A DNA stretch of 64,000 nucleotides. It comes from Ceratodon purpureus. Lineage: Eukaryota > Streptophyta > Bryopsida > Pseudoditrichales > Ditrichaceae. Location: the NCBI GenBank assembly GCA_014871385.1, contig CM026426.1, positions 15,100,517 through 15,164,516 on the forward strand. The letters run 5' to 3'. Shown piece after piece: positions 21,963 to 34,834 of the stretch (its first letter is position 1; the number at the start of each line of letters is the position of its first letter). The translations under genes and the position numbers were made by a program. The notes beneath the pieces were generated by a model. It searched no databases and had not been told where the DNA came from. It was given only the letters and a program-made list of their open reading frames with translations.

Positions 21963-24900
21963 GAACCACCAATGAAAAAAACGCTACATTTTCGCATGTT
22001 AGGTCAGGACATCATTGATCGAACAACATCAACATAAAATGTAAGTTCCTCAGATCACAAGTGCCATACCCGACTCTCCAGCAAGCATATCAAGGGGTGT
22101 ACAAGCCGCGATGACTTGGAAAAGGAAAAAACGCAAAGTCTGCAAGCTCGGACAATGTAGAACCGGAAAGGATGCACTATACAAAATTGGAAAAAAAAAG
22201 GAGAGAGAAACGATAATGGAATGACGGATTGGATGAATTCAGGGTTGAGCGAGGGATTCAGAGAAAGCAGTGATTTGAGCGCTATCTGTATCTAGACTAC
22301 TACCCAAGCATTGATGATCATTGCGAAAAAAAAAGGATCTTGATGCGTGACTGTATTGAAGGGGGAGGGGGGGGGGGGGGGGGGCACTTGGCCAGACAGC
22401 TTCTACAACAGAAGCCTGTGATTATTGTGATCATCACTGGAAACGTTTGATCACAAAGATGCCGATAAGCAAATGGAAGACAAAACCAAGGAAATGGGCA
22501 TACCTGAAGCGTTCACAAAATCTTCTCGCGCAGCTCCCTCCATGGCGACTCCGCAGCAGCGCCGTCTGCGAAAGATTATCCAAGAGCAAGAGTGGCATGG
22601 AAGATGTAGAACCTATGTGCACGACTCAGTTGAATATAGAAATGTCTAGTCATGATGGAATATTACCTCTACGCCATACAACAGTATGCCACGAAATTAT
22701 CATGTACTCAATCGGTCTGCATCCACCATCTATTTTTTATGCATGAGATGGGGGCTCCCATGTACTGAACCGGTCGAACTAAGTACAGCGGTGTAGTTAA
22801 CAGATATATCTGACGGATCTAGCATAAAAACAGGATCACTGACGTCTCTTTGCAGTAGATTCCATTGCGGTTCACACCAAACATAGCAAAATCAGCTGAA
22901 AAGGTCGAATATAGTTCACCACTTAGATCGAAATTAGCATAATTTTAAATTCCAGTCGGAAGAACTTTATGAGTCCACTTCCGGTTCCTTGTTAATTTTG
23001 GTGATCAGCATCTATGCAAAAATCTAGCATGCGCACTGAATGAGACGTGCATTCAAACCCTCGGATTAGCGAAAGGAACTCCTGGCGTCCTCTTAGTGGT
23101 TCCTTGTTACGTGAATACTCACGTAAACTACTTCAAATACGTTTGGTGTATACTGGAGACGGCTACGACTACATGGACACGAGGTTATATAACTCTCGTG
23201 ATCAGCAGCTCGCCGTTTGTGCTGCAAGACACGATATAATCCGCTTCTCTTCCATAGACATAGTGCATTCGATGTTGTTACTCTTCTACAAATCCATTTA
23301 GTTCTTGCGTCCATCCCGTCTCGTACTTAATATGCATACTCTAGTCCTCGGCGATTTGCTCTCGTTTCATGCAATCTCCGGCGGTTGTTGAATTGTCATC
23401 GTCTCTGTCTGTTCAGCTCAACGGGAGAGACTTAATGAACCAGCCGCCTGGGCTCCATCTCCCTGCGGCTAGACTCACATCTCCTTCTTGCACCTAAATG
23501 CTTTTTTTTTGCATGTCTCCATTAGTAGACAATGATAGAAACTCATTCCTTGATACGTTACTGCCGAGTACTGTGGGCGACTGCTCTTCTGAGATCTCCA
23601 TTGAACTCATCATCGACTTCTCTCTTCTCTCTCGTCACTCACGGGATGCACGTTCACATTGGGTACCCTCCCGTCAGCTCCGTGATCGCGATTTAGTGCA
23701 CTAACAACAATTACACTGAAACTACATTGAACATCTGCACGACACCTGTGTGCAAACCAGATCGATACGTCATAATTCGATAATAATTGTATCACGATAA
23801 AGCACTCCTAAATATCAGCTGCCATATTGACGTATGTCATTCTAAAATTAGATTATAAGATATATGAATCTCTGACATTCATTCCGTAAACCTCACCATG
23901 TTCGGGTGGACACTTACAGTAGCACTTACCCGCTGTCGAGATCTTCATTCCAGTATATGACCCACGCTCCTTCTTCATCAGTCTCCTTTCCCTTCGCATA
24001 CAACTAATTTGCTCCGCCAACCTTGCACCGCCATTGCATTGTCCTCGCCATGTCCGCTGTCTAAACGTTGCCTGCATAGAGTTGCATAGGCAGACATCGC
24101 AAATCCTCTACCATACATTCACTTCCGTAGTACCTGCGCGCAGGACGCCTTAGTGTCAATCGAAAGCCAGGCTTCTAGGTAACCTAGCATTCTGAGGATA
24201 GACGCCGTTGCCGTCCTAGGTTTCGAATGGTACGCAATGCAAGGAGCGGCGCGATGTGGCGGGCGCAGATCTTGATCCCTGTATGATGATCGAAATGGAT
24301 GACCTAGATGCAAATAGCGAAACTGGTGCCCCCCCAGCGGTGCTATTTACCAGATGGCCGGCTCACGAAGGCAACGCATCCTAACTTCCTTCACTCATTA
24401 CCTCACTCTTGAAGTGCACGCTGGGAAAAGCTTGTCTTCGGTCTCCTCCAACATGTTCGGAAGACAAAGGCTGGATCGCCCTCGCAATTCAACCGCCTAC
24501 CGGTGACGTGCGGCAAGCAGGTGAGTACCCTCTTCACATGAGATCTCTTAGTCGCTCATTTTTCAGTTGCTATTGTCCGGACTTTCTGTTCATGTATGCA
24601 AAGTCTCAATACATCATTGACGCCACGATAGTAACCACCAATTGCGATCATGCTTCCCATAGGCAGTTGGGGCATCACCTCACAGCTTCAGCAATTCAGC
24701 GCCTCGGACAATGGCCCACACCGACATCCAAGGAAGATCGTCGTATATGATACCGCCCGGTAGCACGCCACCGGATTGTATTCTGGACGGATCGAGGACA
24801 CTCTCCATTCGGCCTCGTGCTGTATACATTCCATCTGCGACTGCTTCAGGACCTCTTCCTTCCAGACCCGTCGCAGCTCACGGCAATGGCCGGCACTGCG

Positions 24901-25130
24901 CATCAGAGCCTCTACCCCGGACGACGTCGCCCTCGACGCCGCAACCTGCCCCAGCTGCGTGCACCGCAGTCATTGTGGCGCCCAATCGTTGTCTCCAGCG
25001 CACGCGCCCGATCCTAAGCCCTGCACTGTGAGACGCCAACAACGCCGCCCGTCGTCAGCATTGACAACAACATCAGGTTGGGTATGAGGAGCTCCGAGCA
25101 GCGCATGCAACCGGTCGCCAAGGTAAATTT
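21963..25130. other. central region of E2, no clear gene
   Basis: By analogy with E1 and E3 a Cys-rich ORF should lie here on the reverse strand, but its pattern was not found in readable form. A run of 18 G at 22,367-22,384 is the only striking low-complexity tract. The rest shows short frames without coding support. Confidence 0.4.
22367..22384 (+). repeat. poly-G run
   Basis: Eighteen consecutive G, preceded by GGGGGA, in the middle of E2. The tract could fold into a G-quadruplex and is a likely site of sequencing or assembly length error. Confidence 0.9.
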
Positions 25131-25139
25131 CCCATTCCA

Positions 25140-27087
25140 ACCACCCCGTCTAGTGAGATCATTGGACAGAGGACAAAGTGGCATCGAGCTGTCAGGGCGA
25201 TAGCTAAGCGGACGATGGACTGGTCGATTAGAGAGCATAAAAAGCATCATGTATCGTGGAAGTGGAGCCTCGACACCATACAGCGAGAGTTGGACCAAAT
25301 GTTCACCTTTGAGGTGCCGGTGCGTGAAGATGTCCTCGTGGAGTACTTAGCAGGTTTTATCAGCAACGATAGATCCATATGGAAGAAGTTCTGGGCGGAG
25401 AATGATCATCAGAAGCATGAAGATTGTCCTGAAGAAGCATTTGCTATGTTAGATAAGTATTGGAGGAGTGATGTGGGCAAAAAGGAATCAGAAATCATGA
25501 AGGAAAAACGAGCGCGGGTTGGTGCAACATCAAGTGCGAGCCTACCTTACAGCGACGACTCTCCCGACCAAAAGCGTAGCAGATGGGAGGAAGACTCTCT
25601 AGATTTCACTGAATTTGCCGGTGAGAATTATGTCCACCCAAATGACAGACTCAGTAGTCCGGTAAGTCTTCACGACCCCCTCCCCTTTCATTATTTCAAG
25701 TGTTCAGGCATAGTATATCTTCTATAATACGAACTAGTGAAATATGTTCCATCCCTCTTGCACTGCTGATTATCACGATCTACTGCCCCAGCATATACTC
25801 ATATCCATGTGCAGCCGCGATGGATTAACATTGATGACGCTTATTACTTTCAGGATTACGACGCAGTCACCTTCAGTACACATACACCATTCCATACCTT
25901 TGACAGCGCGGGATTTGAGCCGTCTGTGCCTCTGGGCCATGACTCCTTCATGGATGCAGAAACTCACATGGCAAACACGGATCCGTATGGGTCCATGGCC
26001 GGGACTTCAAATCCATCCATGGCTGTATTCCATGCCTCACATGTACGTCTCTAACCCGATATTGTTAGCCTACGTCTATAGTCATGATGGATTGCACTGC
26101 ACCATATAATTTCTCACTCTAAATTATATTCATGCAGAGGCTCCATTCGCAAGGGTACAGTGGACACATCCAATCCAAATCAAATTGTGACAGCTTCTCT
26201 GCATATGGAACCTACTCTAACCTTGGAGTTCTAGGAGAAGAGGAACGAGCCAGACTCGAATTACTTGAATCAAGATTACTCGGCTGTGAGGATTCTAAAA
26301 TCGCCATGGACAAACGTCTAGATTTCATTCAGGCTGATGTAAGTAGTACGCGGAATGCTATGCAGGAATTGATAGCAATGATTAAGAAGTCATCAGCCGA
26401 ATGCAGAGAACCGCGAGCGACACAGCGTCCCGCCCCCGAAGTGGAAAACATTTCTCCTTCAAAAACTGGTATTCATATTCCACAACCCTGAATTTCAGAT
26501 TTGTAGTACTCATCCTTCGTAGGACCATGATATATCAATTGTCATCTGATTGTCGAGATTTTGGCATGGCCAGGTTCCAGATTCGGCTACACCAAGCACA
26601 AAGACTATCCTACTATCACCCGATTCTGCTGTAACGCAAAATCTCCACAAGCACAAGCGGCCCCCTCCGACAATACAACATGTTGGGCCAGTACCGGGAC
26701 CATCTTCAAATGCGATAGGTGTGGCGACACTGATCCACGCAGAAGTGCCTACAAGTGTTCATAGGGGGCGGTTTAGCTCCACATGCGGAACAGGTCACCT
26801 CGTCAGTTCATGAGCGCGTAGAGTCGGATAATAAGCTGGCCGGTGGTGACGTTCAAGAGACGCATCCAAGCGTCGGTGCTGCAACATCCGAACACCCGGA
26901 GGAAGGAAAGCCACACCATCATGACAGCCCAGGCTCACAGAAAATGATGCAAATCTATCTACCAGAGAACTCAGGCTGCGAAAGCGACTTCGAACCGATC
27001 CCTCCTCGCCGTATGCCGCAGCCACCAGTCGAGCCGGTTCAGACTAGAAGGCGTAGAAAAGGAAAGGCTGCTCTTGCATGCACCAAG
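25140..27087 (+). CDS. E2 accessory protein with Ptta/EnSpm-like domain
   Basis: Forward exons at about 25140-25661, 25815-26042, 26138-26467 and 26763-27087, each ending at a GT donor. The first holds the Ptta/EnSpm-type domain (PF03004-like): ELDQMFTFEVPVREDVLVEY, IWKKFWAENDHQKHEDCPEE, MLDKYWRSDVGKKESE. These match E1 and E3 in the W-x-x-x-W...KHE/K...YW pattern. Next come an acidic segment, a Leu-rich coiled coil (EEERARLELLESRLLG ... AMQELIAMIKK) and a basic tail (PVQTRRRRKGKAALACTK). The protein is expected to bind the subterminal repeats of E2. No stop was found inside the listed exons. The 5' exons and the DUF8039-like exon were not identified, so the model is incomplete. Confidence 0.6.
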
Positions 27088-27944
27088 GTACCTCCTTAAC
27101 CAATAGTACCACGAGAAGAACATTGCAATCCGATATCAGTCGGGAAGCTAGTGTGGATCCTCCACGAACAGTTTCCTCTAGTCGTCGTTGCTCAGGGCAA
27201 GGCCGGCGTTGCTTGGCGAACAAAGTCGACCAAGCTTGGCGCCTAGTGCTCAGAAGGTCACCAGTGGATTCAGGTCCAGCGCGTCTTTAAGCATTCAGTT
27301 CCACTCTTATTTCTAGAGCCAGAAGTAGGATGTTCCGTTCTAGAGAGTGCCTTGCCTCCATCTCAGGGGCGCCACAAGAGCATCATGTGGTTGTCTAGAC
27401 ATCTTGTCTCATACAAGCCTTGATGTAGCTAGAGAGTATGCAAATTTCCTTTGAGACTGCACCTATGCGAACTCCTCTCCGACCAGTGCATATGTCTGTT
27501 CTTTGAAACAAACCACTAATATACAAGCAATGCATTTCATATGGCCATATATATCATTGATTCGCTGCTACGGTCCAGAATGCGGAACGCTATTTTATAG
27601 CGCATAATGCTTCACCCTTGTTATATCCCATACCGAAACACATTCCCAAGCGCCCATGCAAGCAGTGATTCATTTATCCCATACCCAAACATATACCCAA
27701 ACGCCCATGCAAACGCGATTCATTTGGCTGTATTATCCCATAGTACTTGCAACCTAGGCTGCTTAATTTAACCACCAGATTCTGACATCACACAAACTAC
27801 GAATACACCGCACCCTAAAAAATATTCTACAGTTGACAACTCAACCATAATTCCTCACCGATCCTAGATGCGTCCGCCTACAACCCCTAAACCTACCAGA
27901 CGAAAAATATGAGCTTATTCATCCGGCTATGATGAGGTCATCTC

Positions 27945-28135
27945 ATCACCCCTATACGGGTATATCCGGTTCCCATTGCAGTGGCCCGGGTACCTATCGT
28001 CGGGTATGTACCGATGTATCGACTAAACACCCCGTCCGGGTACAAGATCAAGTGGGTATATATCAATGTATCCACCCGGATATGATGGTCGGTGTATCAA
28101 TGGCTGTGCACGCTGCCTCGAACCGGGTACCTTGC
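27945..28135. repeat. subterminal repeat cluster, right end of E2
   Basis: Motifs ATACGGGTATATCC, GGCCCGGGTACC, GTCGGGTATGTACC, GTCCGGGTACAAG, CACCCGGATATG and AACCGGGTACC lie within about 190 bp. They share the CGGGTA core with the cluster at 16,953-17,200. The array ends near 28,135, which marks the probable right end of E2. Confidence 0.5.
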
Positions 28136-28149
28136 AGAGAAGTAAAATC

Positions 28150-29820
28150 TCACACTGCAGTAAACTGTTAAATGCCTGTCCGGCTTAAGAGAAAATAACG
28201 AACCACAACGGGGCCATGCCCCCGCCACACCTCCGAAGGGGACCACGCCAGCCATAGGCCAGCACCAGACCACAGGAAGAGGTCCTAACCCGCCACAAAC
28301 CAGCGAGCAGAAAGTCAGCAACTAAGTGCTAAACTGAAAATCAAGCTAACCCGAAAGGGGCTAACAAACAAAGACAGGAGAACTCCAGTCCTAACGAGGA
28401 TGCACCCTCTAGAGCCTAGACCGAAAACCTTTGTAGGTTTCAGGCCAGGCCCGATCCCAAACGGATCAACCAACAACGCAATCTAAATCCAAGTAAGGAC
28501 TAATCCTACCTGTCGAGGCAGAAACCTCTACAGTAAACTAGAACTGCCAGTTATCCCCACCAACGACGACACTGTTCATTAGCGCCTGGCTCACTGTTGC
28601 AACAAAAAGAAACGCGCCAGTGTAGTTGCAATTTGACTACTGACTGTAGAATCTGAAATTGTGGGTCCATCTTCGGAATGGCGGGTTACACCAAGGGCAC
28701 TGTCGCACTACAGCCTGGTGTACACACCAAGCACCAGTGTACTCACAGGTGTAAACTCCGCTGTTCTCCGCCATCCTTTCCACTAGTGTTATCTTTTGGA
28801 TTATCTGGAGCCTTGTTCTCCAAACTGAAACTCGATATTTAATTAAAATATCGCATAGGCTTCTCATCTGAAGCCCCTCAAATTTATTGAACCGATAATG
28901 TCTAACGTGGCTCTGAATACTTACTATACTTTCCGGTTTTCTGAATTTTCTCTTATTACTTTGCAGCAGTGGTCGATAATTTGGTTCGGCGTTCAATTTG
29001 CGAGATGCTCTTTGAACGTGATGTCTCAGCGTTAATTAACTTACCGAACGGACTGACTGTGAACTTGGCAAAAGACGTGTGCTTACTCAGGCCTCTTACT
29101 GATTGTCGTCCTCTTCAATTTATTATATTCTGATCTGTTCAGTGGTTCAATAGTCGATTATTAGTATTGCTTACATGTTTGATCCCGAATGAATAAAATG
29201 TATCTTGAAAGACTGTCTTTGCTCGAAATGATATCTTCCACTGTCAGAGGGGTCAGTTTAATTAGATTTTACCGTTGAATGATTGGACACAATTTTAGAG
29301 TGTGTCTCTCCTCATCGCTCTTTGCTCTATGCTTACTGTCCTATGTGGCAAGTAGAACAAAACGCATAATTAAAACTGTCAGATGTTCTCTTCCCTCATG
29401 AGTATCTCCGACGACCAAGTCCTCTGCCTTCACATTTCAGGTTAGAAATAATTGAAATTTATTTAATCATGTCCTCTTTGTTCGAAAACATGTGACTCAT
29501 TATTTCATCTCTCTCTCTCGTAAACCTCCGAAGGTCGAATCTCACTGACGGAGGCATGATGTAGCGTATTCTCAAATCTAAGTAAAATCATTTCGTCCAT
29601 TAGAGTCTGCGATATACGTTTTGTACCTGCTACCAGTTGATATGGGTATCCATATCACACGCTCTGGATGCTATTCGCTTGACGAGATCAGTTTGAGTAT
29701 TGGAGATACTAGCTAAGTATATATCTGAGTAGACTAATACGATGAATTTACTTCATTTCATAGTCTTATATCCCTTGGTGAAAATGTAATTTGTGGTCCT
29801 CTGTTCTATTCTATTGGCAG
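28150..29820. other. spacer before E4, no gene recognised
   Basis: A C- and A-rich stretch (28,195-28,570) differs in composition from its AT-rich surroundings and may be a repeat or SINE-like sequence, but no promoter box or tail was found. The AT-rich remainder leads into the intron before the E4 exon. Confidence 0.35.
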
Positions 29821-32012
29821 GAACTTCCTGTTCGCCACACTCTCGATGTAATGCACATCAAGAAAAATGTTGCTGCAACTGCAATGGGGTTCATGATGGG
29901 AGACCTTGACACAATTACTGTGAGAAAAGATATGCAAGAAGCTAATGTGATGCCCCATTTACATCTCCAGCGGGACCGTACTACATCGGCATTTGTAAAA
30001 CCTCATGCACCGTATGTACTGAGGAGGGATAAGAAGAGGACTCTTCTTGGTACAATCAAATCTGTGTAGACACCCTCGAATCACTGTGCAAATTTCAAAA
30101 AACTTGTGAATATCGAGAAGGAGAAACTCCAATTCATGAAAACTCATGATTGGCATGTTCTCCTTCAAGAAATTCTTCCTGCTGCCATTCGAGGTCTTCT
30201 CCCTGAAGGTCCCATGGTGTACATCGTACGATTGGGTAATTTTTTTTGACGTTTCACTTCTAAGATCATCAAAGTGGATGAGCTAACGAACCTCCTAACG
30301 TATGTAGCAGAAACAATGGCTCTTATGGTAGTCCATTTTCCTCCTGCCTTTTGGAATGTTATGCCTCACCGAGTAGATCACATTCCACGTGAATTGTACT
30401 GGTGCGGTCCTGTTCATGCCAGGTGGATGTATTGTGGCGAACGATACATGGGTCACCTGAAGTCTCTTGTAAGAACAAGGCTAGACCGGAGGCCTCTATT
30501 GCCGCAGGTTATGTGATCGAGGAAGCATTGGGTTTTGTTAGCAAACATATGGAGAACTTTCCAGTTCAGGCAAGAGTGATCTAGGATATTGATGAGGACC
30601 CACAAGATTCTGGTGAAGTATTAGAAGGCAAGCAGGTGGACCATCGATTGACCGACACTGAATTGCTGGAGGTGCACAAGCATATTCTTCAACATTCCAC
30701 CTACACAGAGGACCTCTACAGGTATGTTTGAGGCCAGCCACACAGATGTACGGGTTTTAGTCAATACGCACATTGAGTATGTTGAAAAGTAAACAATGTT
30801 CTTATATTTTGATCTCAAGAAAGTCTATTTCTCCTACGACATTCATATGTGTTCACGAATGAGAATCTGAAAGAGCATATCCTAGAATCAAAATTTCTGT
30901 TCTTACGGTACTGCTCATAATTAAAGATGCTTTGAGAATATAGTCACTGCCGGACCTGAATAATCATCACATCCTCTTTTAATCGCAGGGAGTACTCAGA
31001 GATTCGGAGAGCAGAAGAGAGTAGGTCTCGGCGTCGGTACGCTCGATTCTCTTTGTGGCTTGAAGAGCGTCTACAGGACATGGCCGACTAGGGAACGCCA
31101 CCGAATCATGATCTACTCACAATGTCTAAGCTTCCGAGGGCTATGGTAGAACGACACACGTCAATGTATGCTTATGGATTTCATTTTCGTGTGGATGATG
31201 AGGACGGACGAAGCAGTGTCTCGAACGACTCGGGAATAGCTTGCATCGCCATCTAGACATGCAGGTCTTCTCGTGCAGACATGCACCCAGTGGATGCATC
31301 ACTACAATACGTGGGAATCTTGAAAGATATTTTTAGAGTTGATTATGGGCACATCCAATACAACATACTAAGGTGTTCGTGGATCAGGCCAGATGTTCAA
31401 GGAAACCGTACAGTCCGTGTAGACAACCACGGATTTTGGTCCGTGAAGTTTGCTGCTCGTCAAGTGCCGGCAGTTGAGCCTTACATAATGGCCGTCCATG
31501 CAAAACAGGTACAGGATTCCTCAGACAGGATCTATTTTTCGTTTCAAAATAATCTTTGATGAATTAAATGATTTACTCTAACATGTATATGAATGTTCCA
31601 TGTGGACATCATGTACTTCTTTAAATTAACAACACTGTGAGTGCAGGTTTACTTCATTCGCGACCATCTTGACCCAGAGTGGAGGATCGGTTGAGATGTG
31701 GAGCCAAGGGGTAGATGGGTCACAGCAGAATCAGTTCAGGATTCGCTGTATGCTCCAGGGCGCGCTGACGCTACTTTTAATCATACACCAGAAGTGCATG
31801 CAGAGACAACTAGCGCCGCTGAAACTGTGGAGCCACTTCTTGACGCAGATGTTGATCACGTCCTGGCACATGCAGAAACCGACGAAGAAGGTGGACATGA
31901 TGTGAATGACAAAGCTGAGGAAGATCCAGAGGAATCTGAGGAAGAAGAAAATCCCTATGTAGACGGGACTCAGGCGATAGATGACCCTGACTCCTTCTTG
32001 GACGACCTTTAG
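29821..32012 (+). pseudogene. TNP2 C-terminal half (DUF4218/DUF4216) of a fourth CACTA, E4
   Basis: Exon 29821-30721 starts right after a polypyrimidine tract and AG with ELPVRHTLDVMHIKKNV. It carries DUF4218 (KTHDWHVLLQEILPAAIRGL, VVHFPPAFWNVMPHRVDHIP, RWMYCGERYMGHLKSLV, then ARPEASIAAGYVIEEALGFV). Exon 30989-31508 carries the DUF4216 start (VGILKDIFRVDYGHIQYNIL). Exon 31647-32012 carries VYFIRDHLDPEWRIG and an acidic tail (EEDPEESEEEENP). In-frame stops occur at about 30067 (KSV stop TPSN), 30248, 31089, 31252 and 31693, and a frameshift lies near 30,480. Nothing of the catalytic TNP2 core precedes it, so this is a truncated relic. The intron before LPVRHTLDVMH is at the same place as in E2. 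Confidence 0.85.
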
Positions 32013-33662
32013 AATTGGAGGTGTGTATTCAACTTTGATAACTGATGTGACCAAGTGATGTAACTGTAGATGTAGAACTATGTAGTGACATTTGTATAGC
32101 CTCCATTGATCCCATCGATGTCCGCTTTGTCTTTCATTATATACCGCAATGACCAAGTCAGAGTCAGGTTTACACGACACCTTCTACTGGTTTATTAATG
32201 AAGTGTTCTTATTGCTGGAGGAAATCGAAATGCGGAGTTAAGTGTCCACTATTTCGTGTGAACTATCTTTGTCTACGTTACAGACTGTCTATAAATATAC
32301 ATTTCTACCATGTATGCACATTGTAATGCCAGGACAAGTAAACGTTGACCACATGGTTGGAAGAGTAAATTTATAATGAAGAAATTGGAGTCTGAATTTC
32401 GACCCTGAAGCAGGATAGTGGTTATTGTCTTTACGTAAACTAGGTCGACAAGCCGTGCTTGGTAACATTATCTGAGTATCTGAATTAGCTGGTCACAGTG
32501 GCAAATTTGTTGTAGTTATATGTTTAAGTTTATTGCTTTGTTCCCGGTAAGTGTATATGCATGATGAAGTACTTCACCGTGATGTACTCCATACAAGTCG
32601 TTTTTTTTTTCTACACTCTGACCGCCAACTGTATAATGCCTATTATTGACGGGAGAAGATGTTTTTTCAAAGTTAATTACTGTACTCATTCACTGAAAAA
32701 ATCTGTCTAAGGAGAACTAAATGTTTTTACCTGATTTAGTCGAGGTACTCGTCATGGTTCCTTGTCATGATGTTGCACATACAAATTAATATTTTATATT
32801 GCCTGTTCATTTTATTTGATACCGTTTTTATATTTTCAAGTATTTGATTTTCAGAATGACCTGATTGTAACCTGAATCAGTTGTTAGCATAAAGATTTTG
32901 ATGCTAAATTGGTAATCATGTTTTCTGTAAGTGCCCGTTGTGCTCCAGAAATGAATATCGTATCAGGAATGGGTGGATATGGATTGCGGTGCGTTTCTCT
33001 GATCCATTTTGAGGTAAAATGTCTATCAATGCAGAGCTTAACAATGTACTCATTTCAGTCTAACATAGATTCGTTTTAATGCTCCGTCGTAGACTGAAGC
33101 GCATGCTGTATGGATTGTCCAACAAGCCCCTCCGTGTTAGTATTCTCGGCTGAATATTAATTCATCATAACAGATTCTTAGTCGTTTCAAACTTTAAAAT
33201 AGAGCCCCCACAATTATCTCATGTCATATTAATTGACTGTCTTGCTAATTGCGTCCTCTAATGCATGGATGCTCGCAGTTCATATGAGGGAAGCTATGAA
33301 TGCAGTGGACTCAAAATGAACATCTCATTCCAAAGAATGGCAATTGCGATTGGGCACTGGACTTTTAAGCAAACCATCTAAAACACACCTCTCTCACGAG
33401 ATGTATGTGGCGAGCACTAAAAATGTGAGAACACTTCTCAATTTTTGAATCTATGCAATTGCTGTTGTCAACTCATTTCTAGTTTCATGTCTGTTTTCGT
33501 CACATGTTCCAAAATCTAACTCACATCGCATCAATGGCATGTAGCTGAGGCGGGGAAGGGCGTTTCGGAGTGTGTCACTCGGAGTGGGTATAGCCCTGGC
33601 AACTGGCAGATTTAGAATCTGAAAAGTTACTGGTCATGTGGGGGAAGAAAACAAAAATTCAT
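32013..33662. other. flank between E4 and the giant element, no gene
   Basis: AT-rich sequence without coding frames. It probably includes the 3' end of E4. No target-site duplication of the giant element was recognised at its right border. Confidence 0.4.
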
Positions 33663-34321
33663 GCGACCAGCCACCCTCGTCTCGCTAGGGGGATCGGGGC
33701 TGTCGATCTCAACTGGTGGATCGTGGACGTTCATTGTGATTATGGGTGGGCCCTGCGAGTGTATCAACAGGATGTTTAATGTGACGATCATGGGGGCATG
33801 GATGACATGGAGCCATGGGCATGTAATTTGAGCAGTTGGCAGTTGAAGGCTTGGGCAGCTTGAGCCAGTTGGGAGAGGGTTTGGAGTAGTATTATGGTAC
33901 AGCTTGGGGTACAGCTTGGGGTACTGCTTGGTGGATGCGGCATGCGGCATGCGGCATGGACCAAAATATTTTTATTTTAAATTTTATAAACTACTGTATG
34001 CTTAAAATTAAATTACATAAATATTCATTTGAAATTTATTCTCATTTTTTGAAACATAATAGAGTTATTTGAAATTCCACCTACACCCGGACTCTTAGTC
34101 TCAATTTCATTTAGGTTTAGAGCACATATTTCAATGCTATAATAATTTGTCCACTTTTTGTTTCATCACTCTTGGATTACTCATTTATTTTTTACACTTA
34201 GTTTCATAATTAAATTGAAACAACTCTTCAAAAATAAAAACATTTTACATATGACTAAAATACAAATTACCATAATCATTATTTTTGAATTAAAGATAGA
34301 ATATCTCTATTTAATCCCCTA
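33663..34321 (+). repeat. left terminal inverted repeat of the giant element
   Basis: This is the reverse complement of 50360-51067 with roughly 90% identity by eye. It starts GCGACCAGCCACCCTCGT at the outside and ends TATCTCTATTTAATCCCCTA at the inside. The outer 300 bp are GC-rich and include two copies of the 12-mer AGCTTGGGGTAC and three of GCGGCAT. The inner 350 bp are AT-rich. Confidence 0.85.
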
Positions 34322-34343
34322 TGATTTTTATAAAAGTGAAAGT

Positions 34344-34434
34344 TTCAAAGGTGATAGTTTCAATGTGACTAATGTGCTTAATCATTCATGTTGGTATTAG
34401 TCACATTAGTCTCATTGGAGCTATCATCTTTGAA
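34344..34434. repeat. imperfect hairpin, MITE-like
   Basis: Arms of 33 bases (34344-34376 and 34402-34434) are complementary at about 28 of 33 positions, around a 25-base loop. It lies just inside the left terminal repeat and has no counterpart at the right one. Confidence 0.6.
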
Positions 34435-34834
34435 AACCGATTATTTCTTTATAAAATATCTACTTAAAACAATTAGACATGCATTTGTGTTTTCTTTTAT
34501 TTATATAATACATGATTTTTAAACTCATAAACTTTGAAATTGCATTCAATGACCATAATAGAATGGTAGTAAAAACCACCATTACATGGACTTTTATTAT
34601 TCAAAATTGTAAATGACAAAGCATTAAGCATAATATGTTATATTAATATTCTATAGAAAGATATGACTTTGCTTCTACATATTTAATTAATATTCAATTC
34701 TTTGAAGAACAACTCCACATCTTGCTCACCTTCACATTCATCTTTCTCTACTGCATTTCTATCACGACTTTTTGCAATAACATATTGCCAATTGTGACAC
34801 TCAATGAATGTTCTACCGTCATAGAATACATTAA

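Larger units (their letters stand above)
16950..28150. mobile_element. CACTA (EnSpm) transposon E2, opposite orientation
   Basis: The element holds TNP2 on the reverse strand and the accessory gene on the forward strand, so its genes are divergent as in E1 and E3 but mirrored. Both ends carry dense CGGGTA(T/C) motifs in both orientations (16,953-17,200 and 27,945-28,135). This is how CACTA subterminal binding sites usually look, and the motifs stop outside those limits. A CACT-starting candidate end is CACTGTATATACCCGG at 16,954. I could not identify its partner or a 3-bp target duplication, so the borders are approximate. Length is about 11.2 kb, typical for autonomous CACTA elements. Confidence 0.65.

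Noticed and set aside
21963..25020. A Cys-rich ORF in E2 equivalent to those of E1 and E3
   Set aside because: Only a vague RHNDC-type string with stops was found near 24,970 on the reverse strand. The cysteine order does not match, so I do not claim it.
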